DNA of 64,000 nucleotides from Methylophaga sulfidovorans (GCF_900114205.1 NZ_FOSH01000002.1:1-64000); one strand, 5' to 3'; shown: positions 15,695 through 24,944, counted from the stretch's first letter. Translations and numbers: made by a program. The notes: generated by a model not told the origin, from the letters alone.

Positions 15695-17077
15695 ATGTCA
15701 GATACCGCTTTTTCGTCCCTCCCCTTATCTCAACCGCAACTGGATGCTTTAACCTCATTAGGTTATGACAGCATGACAGCCATTCAGGCAGAAACATTAC
15801 CCTGGTTATTAAAAGGCCGTGATGTGGTCGCCCAAGCGAAAACTGGCAGTGGTAAAACGGCGGCGTTTGGTATCAGTGTTTTAGCTAGTATCAACCCACG
15901 TTTTTTTGGTGTGCAGGCATTAATTTTGAGCCCAACCCGAGAGCTGGCAGAACAAATCACCACCGAATTAAGAAAGTTAGCGCGTTTAATGCCGAATATA
16001 AAAGTCACGACTCTATGCGGTGGTAAACCTATCGGTCCACAAATTGCGTCATTAGAGCACGGTTCACATATCGTCGTCGGCACACCAGGTCGTGTGAATG
16101 ACTTACATAGCAAAAACTGTTTAAAGTTAGAGCAACTAAAAGTACTGGTTCTCGATGAAGCGGATCGTATGTTGGATATGGGCTTTACAGAAGTCATTCA
16201 CCATATCATTGATCAAACACCGTCATCACGTCAGACCGCCCTGTTCTCCGCCACCTACCCAGATACCATTCAGCAGATGAGTGAATCCATCCAAAAGTCA
16301 CCGGTGTCAGTTAAGGTTATCTCAGAACATAAACAAGACATCATTGAACAACTGTTTTTTGATGTTAATAAAAATGAACGTGATCAGGCATTAATCAAGT
16401 TAATTCAACACTACAAACCAAGTAATGCCGTCATCTTTTGTCATACCAAAAAGCAGTGTGATGAAGTGGCTCAGTGGTTATCCAGTCAACAGATACAAGC
16501 AGCGGCTATTCATGGTGACCTTGAACAGCGTGATCGTGATCAGGCACTGATTCGCTTTGCCAATACCAGTTGCCCAGTCTTAGTGGCTACCGATGTCGCG
16601 GCCAGAGGTCTGGATATCGCCTCACTAGAAATGGTCATTAACTATGAATTACCACGTGATCCGGAAGTATATGTGCACCGTATTGGCCGCACTGGTCGTG
16701 CAGGACAAAAAGGCATGGCGATGAGTATTGTGACACCAGCTGATGCGCCACGTGTCGTCGCCATCGAAAACTATGTCTCAGAACCGGTTCACTATGGCAA
16801 CTTATCTAAACTAAAAGCGGATTCTGGCTTCACGCTGCAAGGCAAAATGACCACCATCCAGTTGGATAGTGGTCGTAAAAATAAAATTCGTCCGGGTGAT
16901 ATTTTAGGTGCTTTGACCGGCGATGCCGGTTTAAACGGTCAGCAAATAGGCAAAATTGATATTCGCGATATGTCTAGCTACGTTGCCGTTGAAAAAAGTG
17001 CCCTTAGACAAGCCATGAATTACTTAGCTAAAGGCAAAGTGAAAGGCCGCTCTGTTCGCGCCAGACAAATTCGTTAA
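15695..17077 (+). CDS. dbpA: DEAD-box ATP-dependent RNA helicase DbpA
   Basis: A 460-residue protein. Helicase core: Q motif (LSQPQLDALTSLGYDSMTAIQ), Walker A AKTGSGKT (~50), PTRELAEQ, VLDEADRMLDMGF (DEAD box ~155), SAT (~187), VATDVAARGLDI, and HRIGRTGRAG. The C-terminal ~75 residues (TTIQLDSGRKNKIRPGDILGALTGDAGL) form the DbpA RNA-binding domain, which directs DbpA to 23S rRNA hairpin 92. It acts in large-subunit ribosome assembly. It stands alone with a 208-base leader, usual for DEAD-box genes. Nothing else was recognised in that leader. Confidence 0.95.
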   Translation: MSDTAFSSLPLSQPQLDALTSLGYDSMTAIQAETLPWLLKGRDVVAQAKTGSGKTAAFGISVLASINPRFFGVQALILSPTRELAEQITTELRKLARLMPNIKVTTLCGGKPIGPQIASLEHGSHIVVGTPGRVNDLHSKNCLKLEQLKVLVLDEADRMLDMGFTEVIHHIIDQTPSSRQTALFSATYPDTIQQMSESIQKSPVSVKVISEHKQDIIEQLFFDVNKNERDQALIKLIQHYKPSNAVIFCHTKKQCDEVAQWLSSQQIQAAAIHGDLEQRDRDQALIRFANTSCPVLVATDVAARGLDIASLEMVINYELPRDPEVYVHRIGRTGRAGQKGMAMSIVTPADAPRVVAIENYVSEPVHYGNLSKLKADSGFTLQGKMTTIQLDSGRKNKIRPGDILGALTGDAGLNGQQIGKIDIRDMSSYVAVEKSALRQAMNYLAKGKVKGRSVRARQIR

Positions 17078-17088
17078 GTGATTCCTGT

Positions 17089-17763
17089 TTATCGCTTTTC
17101 AAGTACGTAAGTACGCCACATTGCATATTTAGGTAAAAAGTCGATGGCGGCTTTTATCTCAAAACCACTTTGTCTGAATTCATTTTCAATGGTTTGCTGA
17201 TTAATCACAAAGCGGTTTTGGTAATCACGTGCGTGGCGTTTTTTCTCTAATTTTTTACGACGCCAGGCTTTAAAGTTACCATCCACCCATAACGAAATAA
17301 TTACAGTTTTTTGGGTTACCCGGTGAAACTCTTTTAGCAATGCCAGTCGATCTTGTGCATCACCAATATGATGAATAAGACGAATACAGAAAATATTTTC
17401 CACGAAATTATCTGGAACATCCAAACTAAACGCAGACGACTGGAAGGCTTCAACCCGATCAGTAATGGCCTTGTCACGATAACGCATGCCGGTATTTATC
17501 ATGTCTTGACTATAATCACTGGCAAAGATCTGGCGTTGTGGTTGTTCACATAATAAAGACCAGAATCGGCCTGTACCACAAGGTACGTCTAGTACCGTTT
17601 TTGGATCACCGGCTATATTCAGTGCTTTTCTAGCTACTTGATGATCACGCCAATTAGATAATTGACGCCATAAGCCATCCTGATGCTTTTCAAAATAGGC
17701 CTTCGCATGTGTATCATCATATTTACCTGAAAATTCAAGCGGTGTTTTAGTATCTGTCATCAT
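17089..17763 (-). CDS. Class I SAM-dependent methyltransferase
   Basis: About 224 residues from the ATG at 17763, which is preceded by AGGTG at good spacing. An upstream start at 17808 lacks this. It has the SAM motif VLDVPCGTGRFWSLL near residue 50, then DYSQDMI (motif II) and NIFCIRLIHHIGDAQDRLALLKEFHRV, the pattern of ubiquinone/menaquinone-type small-molecule methyltransferases. A Lys/Arg-rich stretch (KAWRRKKLEKKRHARDYQ) is unusual and might contact RNA or an acidic partner. Substrate unknown. It converges with dbpA, leaving only 11 bases between them. Confidence 0.8.
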   Translation of the reverse strand: MMTDTKTPLEFSGKYDDTHAKAYFEKHQDGLWRQLSNWRDHQVARKALNIAGDPKTVLDVPCGTGRFWSLLCEQPQRQIFASDYSQDMINTGMRYRDKAITDRVEAFQSSAFSLDVPDNFVENIFCIRLIHHIGDAQDRLALLKEFHRVTQKTVIISLWVDGNFKAWRRKKLEKKRHARDYQNRFVINQQTIENEFRQSGFEIKAAIDFLPKYAMWRTYVLEKR

Positions 17764-17979
17764 CTCATCACCTACATCATGTGGAATGAAGTGAAGTATG
17801 GTGAACAAATATTAAAAGAGACTTAACGGTATATTTAAGTAATTCTAGAGAACGGTTCTAAAAAATAATGATATAAGGCCGTTTTTAATAACGCTGCCTT
17901 ATTATCTGATAACACGTTAATAAACATTACGTTATCAATATATATGTAAAATCTGATTTTCTATAAGCGAGGATAATCG

Positions 17980-18366
17980 ATGGAGTTACCACTCGATAAG
18001 CATGCTGTTTTACGGATTATGGCTAGACCCAGTGATGTCAATATCGCTGGTGATATTTTTGGTGGTTGGTTAATGTCGCAATGTGATATTGCCGGTGGCA
18101 TTTATGCTAACCGTATTGCTGGAGGCCGTGTTGTCACTGTCGCCGTCAATAATTTTCAGTTTATCGCGCCCGTTCTCGTTGCTGATATTGTTAGTATTTA
18201 TGTGGATACAATGCGTATTGGCACAACGTCTATTACCGTGAAAGTGACTGTATTAATTGAACGTCGCGATGGGAAGAATGAAACAACAATGAAAGTGGCA
18301 GAAGCCGATATTGTTTATGTGCATATTGATGAAAACCGCCAGCCCGCGGCTATTACTCAGAAATGA
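17980..18366 (+). CDS. YciA-like acyl-CoA thioesterase (hotdog fold)
   Basis: A 128-residue single hotdog domain with PSDVNIAGDIFGGWLMSQCDIAGGIYANRIAGGRVVTVAVNNFQFIAPVLVADIV. The N-A-GDIFGGWL-QCD pattern (Asp and Asn as catalytic/CoA-site residues) is typical of YciA-type enzymes that hydrolyse acyl-CoA to the acid and CoA in the cytoplasm. Length is normal. The 171-base gap before it is AT-rich and likely contains its promoter. The gene converges with fds, sharing a hairpin terminator. Confidence 0.88.
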   Translation: MELPLDKHAVLRIMARPSDVNIAGDIFGGWLMSQCDIAGGIYANRIAGGRVVTVAVNNFQFIAPVLVADIVSIYVDTMRIGTTSITVKVTVLIERRDGKNETTMKVAEADIVYVHIDENRQPAAITQK

Positions 18367-18382
18367 GCTCGATACATAAAAT

Positions 18383-18403
18383 ATAAGGCCTTAACGGCCT
18401 TAT
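18383..18403. terminator. Bidirectional terminator between the thioesterase gene and fdsD
   Basis: ATAAGGCC and GGCCTTAT around a short loop, followed by TATTTATTTC on the plus strand and preceded by an A-rich run, so it can serve both converging units. Confidence 0.65.
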
Positions 18404-18430
18404 ATTTATTTCTTAAAATGAGAAGTTTAC

Positions 18431-18685
18431 TCAGACAGCTTGCTTGGTGGCAGTAGCTTCTTTTCTACCATTTTTTACCTGTTCAGCTGCCTCTTTAGCG
18501 ATGGGATCAAGATCAGCACCACCCGCATCAAGATATTCCACTAAGTCTTCTTTCATTTTTCTGGCCCAAAAGCGTTTGATATGACTGGCAACACGTTCTG
18601 CTGCTTCTTTGTCTTCATAAGCGCGATTATTAGCCGCAATTTGGTTAATCATTTTGACCAAAGTTTCAACCGGACTATGACTCAT
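18431..18685 (-). CDS. fdsD: Formate dehydrogenase delta subunit
   Basis: An 84-residue soluble protein with VETLVKMINQIAANNRAYEDKEAAERVASHIKRFWARKMKEDLVEYLDAGGADLDPIAKEAAEQV, the characteristic FdsD sequence. FdsD is a small accessory subunit of NAD-linked, molybdenum-containing formate dehydrogenases, needed for activity and interacting with the molybdenum cofactor insertion step. It is last in the leftward fdsG-fdsB-fdsA-fdhD-fdsD unit, 13 bases after fdhD. Confidence 0.93.
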   Translation of the reverse strand: MSHSPVETLVKMINQIAANNRAYEDKEAAERVASHIKRFWARKMKEDLVEYLDAGGADLDPIAKEAAEQVKNGRKEATATKQAV

Positions 18686-18698
18686 TTTGTTACTTTCC

Positions 18699-19529
18699 TT
18701 ACATTGCCCTACGGGCTATTTCGTTATCATGTTGAGTAAACGGATCGTGATAAATGACATGACGACCAGAACGGGCAAAGCCAACCAGCTTCAATCTAGC
18801 AAGCTGAGCTTGCTCAATCGCAAGTGAAGTAGGTGCAGATACCGCTACCAGACACCCAAAACCGGCACTGGCCGCTTTTTGCACCATCTCATAGCTGGCA
18901 CGACTGGTGACCAATACAAACCCTTCGTGTGGTGATAAGCCGGCTTTAACATGTGCGCCGATTAATTTATCCAGTGCATTATGTCGGCCAACATCTTCTC
19001 TTGTCAGTACGATATTACCTTCAAGATCACACCAGGCAGCAGCATGGGTTGCTCCTGTCACTTGCTGTAACTGTTGGTATTGTTTGATGTTATTCAATCC
19101 GATCTGGATAACATCATCTGCGACTTGTACAGATTGAACAGGTTCAATAGGACGGATGGCTTGCTTAAGCGATTCAACACCACATAAACCACAACCTGTT
19201 CGCCCTACTAAGCTACGGCGACGTTCACGTAATGCATCAAACTTCTCATCATCAATCATCAAACGTACGCTGATGCCATTACTATTCGACTGCACATGGA
19301 TATGGCTGACCTGATCGGCGTTATCAACAATATTCTCGGTCAAACTAAAACCCAAAGCAAAGTCAGCCAAATCAGCTGGTGTCGCCATCATCACCGCATG
19401 AGAAATCGTGTTGTAAACCAATGCAACAGGCGTTTCAACGGCAATATCGTCATGCTGATATTGGGTAGCCGATTCATTTTTATGAATGGCTACCTCAACA
19501 TCGACCGTCGTTTTATCAACGCTTGTCAT
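18699..19529 (-). CDS. fdhD: Formate dehydrogenase accessory sulfurtransferase FdhD
   Basis: A 276-residue protein with the FdhD cysteine motif GRTGCGLCGVESL near residue 110, whose Cys pair (CxxC) passes sulfur from IscS to the bis-MGD cofactor. LTREDVGRHNALDKLIG and VLVTSRASYEMVQKAASAG are also diagnostic. Without this sulfuration formate dehydrogenase is inactive. Its start overlaps the fdsA stop by one base, showing translational coupling to its client enzyme. Confidence 0.95.
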   Translation of the reverse strand: MTSVDKTTVDVEVAIHKNESATQYQHDDIAVETPVALVYNTISHAVMMATPADLADFALGFSLTENIVDNADQVSHIHVQSNSNGISVRLMIDDEKFDALRERRRSLVGRTGCGLCGVESLKQAIRPIEPVQSVQVADDVIQIGLNNIKQYQQLQQVTGATHAAAWCDLEGNIVLTREDVGRHNALDKLIGAHVKAGLSPHEGFVLVTSRASYEMVQKAASAGFGCLVAVSAPTSLAIEQAQLARLKLVGFARSGRHVIYHDPFTQHDNEIARRAM

Positions 19530-22405
19530 TACTCAGCTTCTACCTCTGAGTGAGCTGTGTCTGCTGCACCTTTCAGTAGTTTCATCTGCAAGGCTTCAAA
19601 TGATTTGAAGTTTTGCTGCCACTCTGAAGGTTGGCTGACTCTCTCAACCTGAACGGCTGTCACTTTATATTCAGGACAGTTAGTCGCCCAGTCAGAGTTA
19701 TCTGTTGTAATAACGTTAGCACCACTTCCAGGATGATGGAATGTGGTATAAACCACACCTGGCAAGACTTTATCAGTAATGCGAGCACGTAATACAGTTT
19801 GTCCTGCTCTACTGGTAATGCCTAACCAATCATTTTCCTTGATACCCCGTAGTTCAGCATCAGATGGATGAATATCCAATACATCCTCATTATGCCAAGC
19901 CTGATTGTCTGTACGACGGGTTTGAGCACCCACATTGTATTGAGACAAGATACGGCCTGTAGTCAGTAATAATGGGAAACGGCTGTTAGTACGTTCGTCT
20001 GTCGCTACATACTCTGTGACACTGAAACGGCCTTTACCAATCGGGAAGTCATCCACATGCATGGTTGGCATACCTACTGGATTTTCATCGTTACATGGCC
20101 ATTGAATACTGCCCAGCTCATCAAGACGATCATAGTTCACGCCTGTAAATGTTGGTGCCAGTGAAGCAATCTCATCCATAATTTCTGATGGATGGTTGTA
20201 ATGCATTGGATATCCCAGTGCATTAGATAAATCCACTGTGATTTCCCAGTCTTCCTTACCTGCTATTGGTGGCATCACTTTACGTACACGGTTGATACGG
20301 CGTTCTGCGTTAGTGAATGTGCCATTTTTTTCCAGGAATGAAGAGCCTGGTAATAAGACATGTGCAAATTTAGCAGTCTCATTCAGGAACAGATCCTGAA
20401 CAATCAAGCATTCTAAAGAACGTAAGGCTTTTTCAACATGTTGTGTGTCTGGATCAGACTGAGCAATATCTTCACCCTGAACATATAAGGCTTTAAATTC
20501 ACCGGCAATGGCTGAATCAAACATGTTTGGAATTCGCAGGCCTGGCTCATTATCCAGTTTCACACCCCAGACTGATTCGAAGTGTGAGCGTGCAGTATCA
20601 TCTGCAACGTGTTGATAGCCTGGCAGCTCATGTGGGAAAGAGCCCATATCGCATGACCCCTGCACATTATTCTGACCACGTAATGGGTTTACACCTACAC
20701 CTTCACGACCGATATTACCCGTTGCCATTGCCAGGTTGGCGATACCCATAACCATGGTAGAACCTTGGCTATGTTCAGTCACACCAAGACCGTAGTAAAT
20801 AGAACCATTTTTCGCTGTTGCGAAGGTTCTGGCCGCTTGACGTACTTTGTCTGCTGCTACACCAGTTGTCGCCTCAACCGCTTCAGGTGAATGGCGTTCA
20901 TCACGAATAAATTCACGCCATTTTTCATAACTTTCCATATCACAGCGACTTTCTACAAACGCTCTGTCTTCCAGACCTTCGGTAACTACAACGTGTGCAA
21001 TGGCATTGACCAGCGCCACGTTAGAACCTGGACGTAAAGCTAAATGCTGTGCTTTTTTCAAATGCGGTGTTTTCAGCAGATCAATATGACGTGGATCGGC
21101 CACAATCAAATCGGCACCTTCACGCAGGCGACGGCGCATTAATGAACCAAACACTGGATGCGCATCCGTTGGGTTAGCACCAATGACCATGATGACATCA
21201 GATTTCATCACAGAATCAAAATTCTGCGTACCAGCTGATTCACCCATGGTTACTTTCAAACCATAACCCGTTGGCGAGTGACATACACGAGCACAGGTGT
21301 CGGTATTGTTATTACCAAATGCCGCACGAACTAATTTTTGAACCAAATAACTTTCTTCATTAGTACAGCGTGATGAAGTAATACCACCGACACTTTCACG
21401 TCCATATTTGGACTGAATATCTTTCAGACGTGTCGCCGCAAAGTTAATCGCTTCTTCCCAGCTGACTTCTTGCCAAGGCTCGGTAATTGACTCACGAATC
21501 ATCGGTGCTTTGATACGGTCTTTATGCGTCGCATAACCAAAGGCAAAACGACCTTTCACACAAGAGTGGCCATGGTTTGCATCGCCGCCTTTGTAAGGCA
21601 CCATACGCACCACTTTGTCGCCTTTCATTTCTGCTTTAAATGAGCAACCTACACCACAATATGCACAGGTGGTGACAACACTATGTTCAGGTTGGCCCAT
21701 TTCGATGATGCTTTTTTCCATCAGTGTAGAAGTTGGGCACGCCTGTACACAGGCACCACAAGACACACACTCTGAATCCATAAAGTCTTCGTCTTGACCC
21801 GCAGCGACTTTGGAGTCAAAACCACGACCATCAATGGTTAAAGCGAAGGTGCCTTGCACCTCTTCACAGGCACGCACACAACGCGAGCAAACGATACATT
21901 TGCTTGGGTCAAAACTGAAATACGGGTTGGAATTATCCTTCTCGCTATCCAGATGATTTTCACCTTGATAACCATAACGGACATCACGCAAACCAACATC
22001 ACCTGCCATATCCTGTAACTCACAGTTACCGTTGGCAGGACAGGTCAAACAGTCTAAAGGATGATCCGATATATATAGCTCCATTACGTTTCTGCGTAAT
22101 TTCGCCAATTTGCTGTTTTGCGTAGTGACTTTCATGCCTTCATCAACTGTCGTTGTACATGAAGCCGGATAGCCACGTCGCCCTTCAATCTGAACAGCAC
22201 ATAAACGACAGGAACCAAAAGATTCCAGATTGTCGGTGGCACATAATTTCGGGATATTAATATTCGCTAAGGATGCTGCACGCATCACTGATGTCCCTTC
22301 AGGAACAGTGATTTCTACACCATCAATTTCTACGGTCACTAAGGTCTCAGATACACGAGCTGGTGTACCGTAGTCTTTATTTGGATTAAATGTTTCAACT
22401 CTCAT
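19529..22405 (-). CDS. fdsA: NAD-dependent formate dehydrogenase, alpha (molybdenum catalytic) subunit
   Basis: A 958-residue protein. In order: a [2Fe-2S] ferredoxin domain (Cys55, 66, 69, 83), a His/Cys cluster region (DHPLDCLTCPANGNC, ~114-128), two [4Fe-4S] sets (CIVCSRCVRAC ~170-180; CVSCGACVQACP ~213-224), the cluster next to the cofactor (CAYCGVGC ~247-254, plus Cys282), and the catalytic domain with CARVCHSPTG, in which Cys375 is the expected molybdenum ligand (a Cys, not a Sec, enzyme). It oxidises formate to CO2, passing electrons to FdsB. In methylotrophs this is the last energy-yielding step of C1 oxidation. Confidence 0.97.
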   Translation of the reverse strand: MRVETFNPNKDYGTPARVSETLVTVEIDGVEITVPEGTSVMRAASLANINIPKLCATDNLESFGSCRLCAVQIEGRRGYPASCTTTVDEGMKVTTQNSKLAKLRRNVMELYISDHPLDCLTCPANGNCELQDMAGDVGLRDVRYGYQGENHLDSEKDNSNPYFSFDPSKCIVCSRCVRACEEVQGTFALTIDGRGFDSKVAAGQDEDFMDSECVSCGACVQACPTSTLMEKSIIEMGQPEHSVVTTCAYCGVGCSFKAEMKGDKVVRMVPYKGGDANHGHSCVKGRFAFGYATHKDRIKAPMIRESITEPWQEVSWEEAINFAATRLKDIQSKYGRESVGGITSSRCTNEESYLVQKLVRAAFGNNNTDTCARVCHSPTGYGLKVTMGESAGTQNFDSVMKSDVIMVIGANPTDAHPVFGSLMRRRLREGADLIVADPRHIDLLKTPHLKKAQHLALRPGSNVALVNAIAHVVVTEGLEDRAFVESRCDMESYEKWREFIRDERHSPEAVEATTGVAADKVRQAARTFATAKNGSIYYGLGVTEHSQGSTMVMGIANLAMATGNIGREGVGVNPLRGQNNVQGSCDMGSFPHELPGYQHVADDTARSHFESVWGVKLDNEPGLRIPNMFDSAIAGEFKALYVQGEDIAQSDPDTQHVEKALRSLECLIVQDLFLNETAKFAHVLLPGSSFLEKNGTFTNAERRINRVRKVMPPIAGKEDWEITVDLSNALGYPMHYNHPSEIMDEIASLAPTFTGVNYDRLDELGSIQWPCNDENPVGMPTMHVDDFPIGKGRFSVTEYVATDERTNSRFPLLLTTGRILSQYNVGAQTRRTDNQAWHNEDVLDIHPSDAELRGIKENDWLGITSRAGQTVLRARITDKVLPGVVYTTFHHPGSGANVITTDNSDWATNCPEYKVTAVQVERVSQPSEWQQNFKSFEALQMKLLKGAADTAHSEVEAE

Positions 22406-22415
22406 TTCGTCACTC

Positions 22416-23957
22416 CTAGCGCGATGCGCTGAGTTCTTCTGGGAAATATTTCATTACGCTTTGTACAGGGAATGGTGTCATCCCACCCATGGCACAAAGC
22501 GAACCGTCTACCATGGTTTCGCATAAGTCTTCGAGTAAGACCCAGTTGGCATTGGCATTTTCTCCATTACGGATTCGGTCAATAACCTCAACACCACGTG
22601 TGGACCCGATACGACATGGCGTACATTTGCCACAAGACTCGACTTTACAAAACTCCATTGAAAAACGGGCTTGCTCTCCCATATCCACGGTTTCATCAAA
22701 CATGACCACACCGCCGTGTCCTAATACGGCACCAACAGCAGCGAATTCTTCATAGTCAACGGGAGTATCCCATTGGCTGGCAGGTAGATAAGCACCTAAC
22801 GGACCTCCTACTTGCACAGCTTTTAATGGTTTCCCGGTCAGCGTACCGCCGCCGAAATCTTCCATTAATTCACGCAGACTGATACCAAAAGCGAGTTCAA
22901 CCAGCCCACCTTGCTTCACATTACCTGCCAACTGCAAAGGTAGTGTGCCGCGAGAACGACCCATGCCATAGTCAGCATACGACTGACCACCTTTATCCAT
23001 GATGTAAGGCACAGCAGCAAATGACAGAACGTTATTTACAACGGTCGGTTGTCCAAACAAACCGACAATCGCTGGTAATGGTGGCTTGGCTCTAACTAAG
23101 CCGCGTTTGCCTTCCAGACTATCTAATAAAGAGGTCTCTTCACCACAAATATAAGCACCCGCCCCCAAACGCACTTCTAAATCAAATCGTTTGCCCGAGC
23201 CTAGAATATCTTCACCCAGATACCCAGCTTTGTAAGCACGTTCAATCGCCTCATTCAACAGTTTATGAGCGACTGGATATTCTGAACGGAGATAGATATA
23301 ACCTTGTGTTGCATGTACGGCCAAACCAGCGATAGTCATGCCTTCAATCAGCATTAAAGGATCACATTCCATGACCAGACGATCTGCAAAGGTGCCAGAG
23401 TCACCTTCATCCGCATTACATACAATGTACTTTTGTTCCGATGGGGTATCTAAAACGGTTTGCCATTTAATACCGGTAGGGAATGCAGCACCACCACGAC
23501 CACGCAGGCCAGAAGTTTTGACTTCGTCGACAATATTCTGAGGTTGCATTGCAATGGCATTTTTCAAGCCGTTAAAGCCATCCAAAGCAATATAATCTTC
23601 AATTGAAACTGGATCTGTAATGCCAGAACGGGCAAATGTCAGTCTTTGTTGCTTTTTGAGGAATGGATGATCCTCAACCAGACCAATGCAGCTCTCATGT
23701 TGTTGATTGCCTTCCAGCATGCCAGCATCAAATAACTCTGAAACTTGCTGGGCACTAACGGCACCATAACCAACACGACCCTGTGCGGTGTCAACTTCAA
23801 CAAGAGGTTCAAGCCAAAGCATGCCACGGCTACCGTTACGAACGATAGTGGCATCCAGACCACGTTGTGTAATTTCTTGCTGAATGGCTTCTGCTAATTG
23901 ATCTGCACCCAGAGAAAGTGCGGTTGTATCGCAGGGAATATAAATACGCTGACTCAT
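22416..23957 (-). CDS. fdsB: NAD-dependent formate dehydrogenase, beta (NADH-forming, FMN) subunit
   Basis: A 513-residue protein: an N-terminal thioredoxin-like segment (~1-110), then the NuoF-like part with GLRGRGGAAFPTGIKW (NAD/FMN binding) and YICGEETSLLDSLEGKRG. The C-terminal [4Fe-4S] site is SCGKCTPCRIG (~440) plus a later Cys. It takes electrons from FdsA clusters and reduces NAD+. Its start overlaps the fdsG stop by one base and fdsA follows 10 bases after it. Confidence 0.96.
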   Translation of the reverse strand: MSQRIYIPCDTTALSLGADQLAEAIQQEITQRGLDATIVRNGSRGMLWLEPLVEVDTAQGRVGYGAVSAQQVSELFDAGMLEGNQQHESCIGLVEDHPFLKKQQRLTFARSGITDPVSIEDYIALDGFNGLKNAIAMQPQNIVDEVKTSGLRGRGGAAFPTGIKWQTVLDTPSEQKYIVCNADEGDSGTFADRLVMECDPLMLIEGMTIAGLAVHATQGYIYLRSEYPVAHKLLNEAIERAYKAGYLGEDILGSGKRFDLEVRLGAGAYICGEETSLLDSLEGKRGLVRAKPPLPAIVGLFGQPTVVNNVLSFAAVPYIMDKGGQSYADYGMGRSRGTLPLQLAGNVKQGGLVELAFGISLRELMEDFGGGTLTGKPLKAVQVGGPLGAYLPASQWDTPVDYEEFAAVGAVLGHGGVVMFDETVDMGEQARFSMEFCKVESCGKCTPCRIGSTRGVEVIDRIRNGENANANWVLLEDLCETMVDGSLCAMGGMTPFPVQSVMKYFPEELSASR

Positions 23958-24448
23958 TAGCCGACCTCCTTCATATCTTGCTGATGGGAAGCGACTAATT
24001 CATCAAAACGCTCCAGACTGACGCGGCCATGAATATCGTCATCAATTCTGATCGAGGGGCCGGTAGCACAGTTGCCAAGGCAGTAGACGGGTTCCAGAGA
24101 AAACTGTCTGTTTGCAGTGGTTTGATGATAATCAATACCGAGTGATTGTTTAGCATGGGCTTCTAAAGAACGGCAACCAACAGCCTGACAAGCTTCAGCA
24201 CGACATATCTCAATGGTATGTTTGCCAGGCGGAGTAGTTCTGAAATGGTGATAGAAACTGATTACCCCATGAACTTCTGCACGCGTTTGCAATAAAGACT
24301 CAGCAATCTGTGCAACCGCTTTTTCAGGGATGTAACCAATTTCGTTTTGAATCGCATGCAAGATGGGCAACATCGCACCAGGCTTATGTTTTAGTCCATC
24401 TATAATTAATTGAATAGACTGTTCAGTCCATTCTTTACCAACTGTCAT
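23957..24448 (-). CDS. fdsG: NAD-dependent formate dehydrogenase, gamma subunit
   Basis: About 163 residues from the ATG at 24448, which has GGAGAG nine bases upstream. A longer in-frame start at 24481 lacks this and would overlap an operator. NuoE-like fold with four Cys for a [2Fe-2S] centre: CRAEACQAVGC and CLGNCATGPS. It relays electrons within the soluble FdsABG complex. It is first of the fds unit, behind two matching palindromes. Confidence 0.95.
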   Translation of the reverse strand: MTVGKEWTEQSIQLIIDGLKHKPGAMLPILHAIQNEIGYIPEKAVAQIAESLLQTRAEVHGVISFYHHFRTTPPGKHTIEICRAEACQAVGCRSLEAHAKQSLGIDYHQTTANRQFSLEPVYCLGNCATGPSIRIDDDIHGRVSLERFDELVASHQQDMKEVG

Positions 24449-24469
24449 TATATATCTCTCCGTTATCTG

Positions 24470-24493
24470 AAATATGCACAACTTGACATATTT
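24470..24493. promoter_or_regulatory. fds operator 1 (imperfect palindrome)
   Basis: AAATATGC and ACATATTT flank eight bases. This is the same pattern and spacing as the perfect palindrome at 24548-24571. The T-rich/A-rich arms separated by ~11 bases fit a LysR-type regulator, the type that controls fds genes in other species. The regulator is not in this window. Confidence 0.6.
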
Positions 24494-24547
24494 GATTTAT
24501 CTTATTTTTATTATTGACAAGACATTAGCATAGAGATTCCGTGATAA

Positions 24548-24571
24548 AAATATGCATTTATACGCATATTT
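24548..24571. promoter_or_regulatory. fds operator 2 (perfect palindrome)
   Basis: AAATATGC and GCATATTT are exact reverse complements separated by eight bases. It lies 78 bases from the similar site at 24470, about 100 bases upstream of fdsG, a common place for a LysR-type activator site. Confidence 0.6.
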
Positions 24572-24758
24572 AAAAACTGTGAATTACTATCTAGTTTTTA
24601 TAAAAGTATGACCAGAACAAAGTCATAAAATTTCCTGCTCAGGTATGGAGGCCGAATTAAGTGCAACCTGGTTTATATTCGCACCATCTCTGTGCATAAA
24701 AAACATCAGCTTTGGACAGAAACACACTAACTCATTGATTTTAATTAACAATAAAAAC

Positions 24759-24774
24759 TGGCACGGTTACTGCT
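24759..24774 (+). promoter_or_regulatory. Sigma-54 promoter
   Basis: TGGCACGGTTACTGCT matches the consensus TGGCACG-N4-TTGCW at all but one position, including the invariant GG and GC at correct spacing. Transcription would start near 24785, exactly where a hairpin begins. Confidence 0.75.
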
Positions 24775-24784
24775 AACTATTAAT

Positions 24785-24875
24785 TACAAACAACTTTTCA
24801 GCTGCATTTTGTTTGTATTTCTCTCTTGTCTACGTGCTGAGCCTTGGGGTGAACAAAAGTTCACCCCTTTTTTTT
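24785..24875 (+). ncRNA. Putative sigma-54-dependent small RNA (~90 nt)
   Basis: It starts at the position expected from the sigma-54 promoter. It contains a 5' hairpin with a perfect eight-base stem (ACAAACAA at 24786-24793, TTGTTTGT at 24809-24816), an unpaired pyrimidine-rich centre (TATTTCTCTCTTGTC), and a strong terminator with eight T residues. This is the normal plan of an Hfq-dependent regulatory RNA. The alternative is an attenuated leader of the metal transporter gene starting at 24945. No similarity to a named RNA was recognised. Confidence 0.6.
24846..24875 (+). terminator. Strong Rho-independent terminator
   Basis: GGGGTGAAC and GTTCACCCC (nine perfect base pairs) with loop AAAA, followed directly by eight T. 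It ends the putative small RNA, not a protein gene. Confidence 0.9.
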
Positions 24876-24944
24876 GTGTCAAATTCTTCGATTAGTTCTG
24901 TTAGCATAGCCATACTATTCATCGGCAAATATTCTCTGAATTCT

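Noticed and set aside
24813-24944. N-terminal extension of the CDF transporter
   Set aside because: It would be translated from inside the putative small RNA and through its terminator, and the family normally begins close to the 24945 start.
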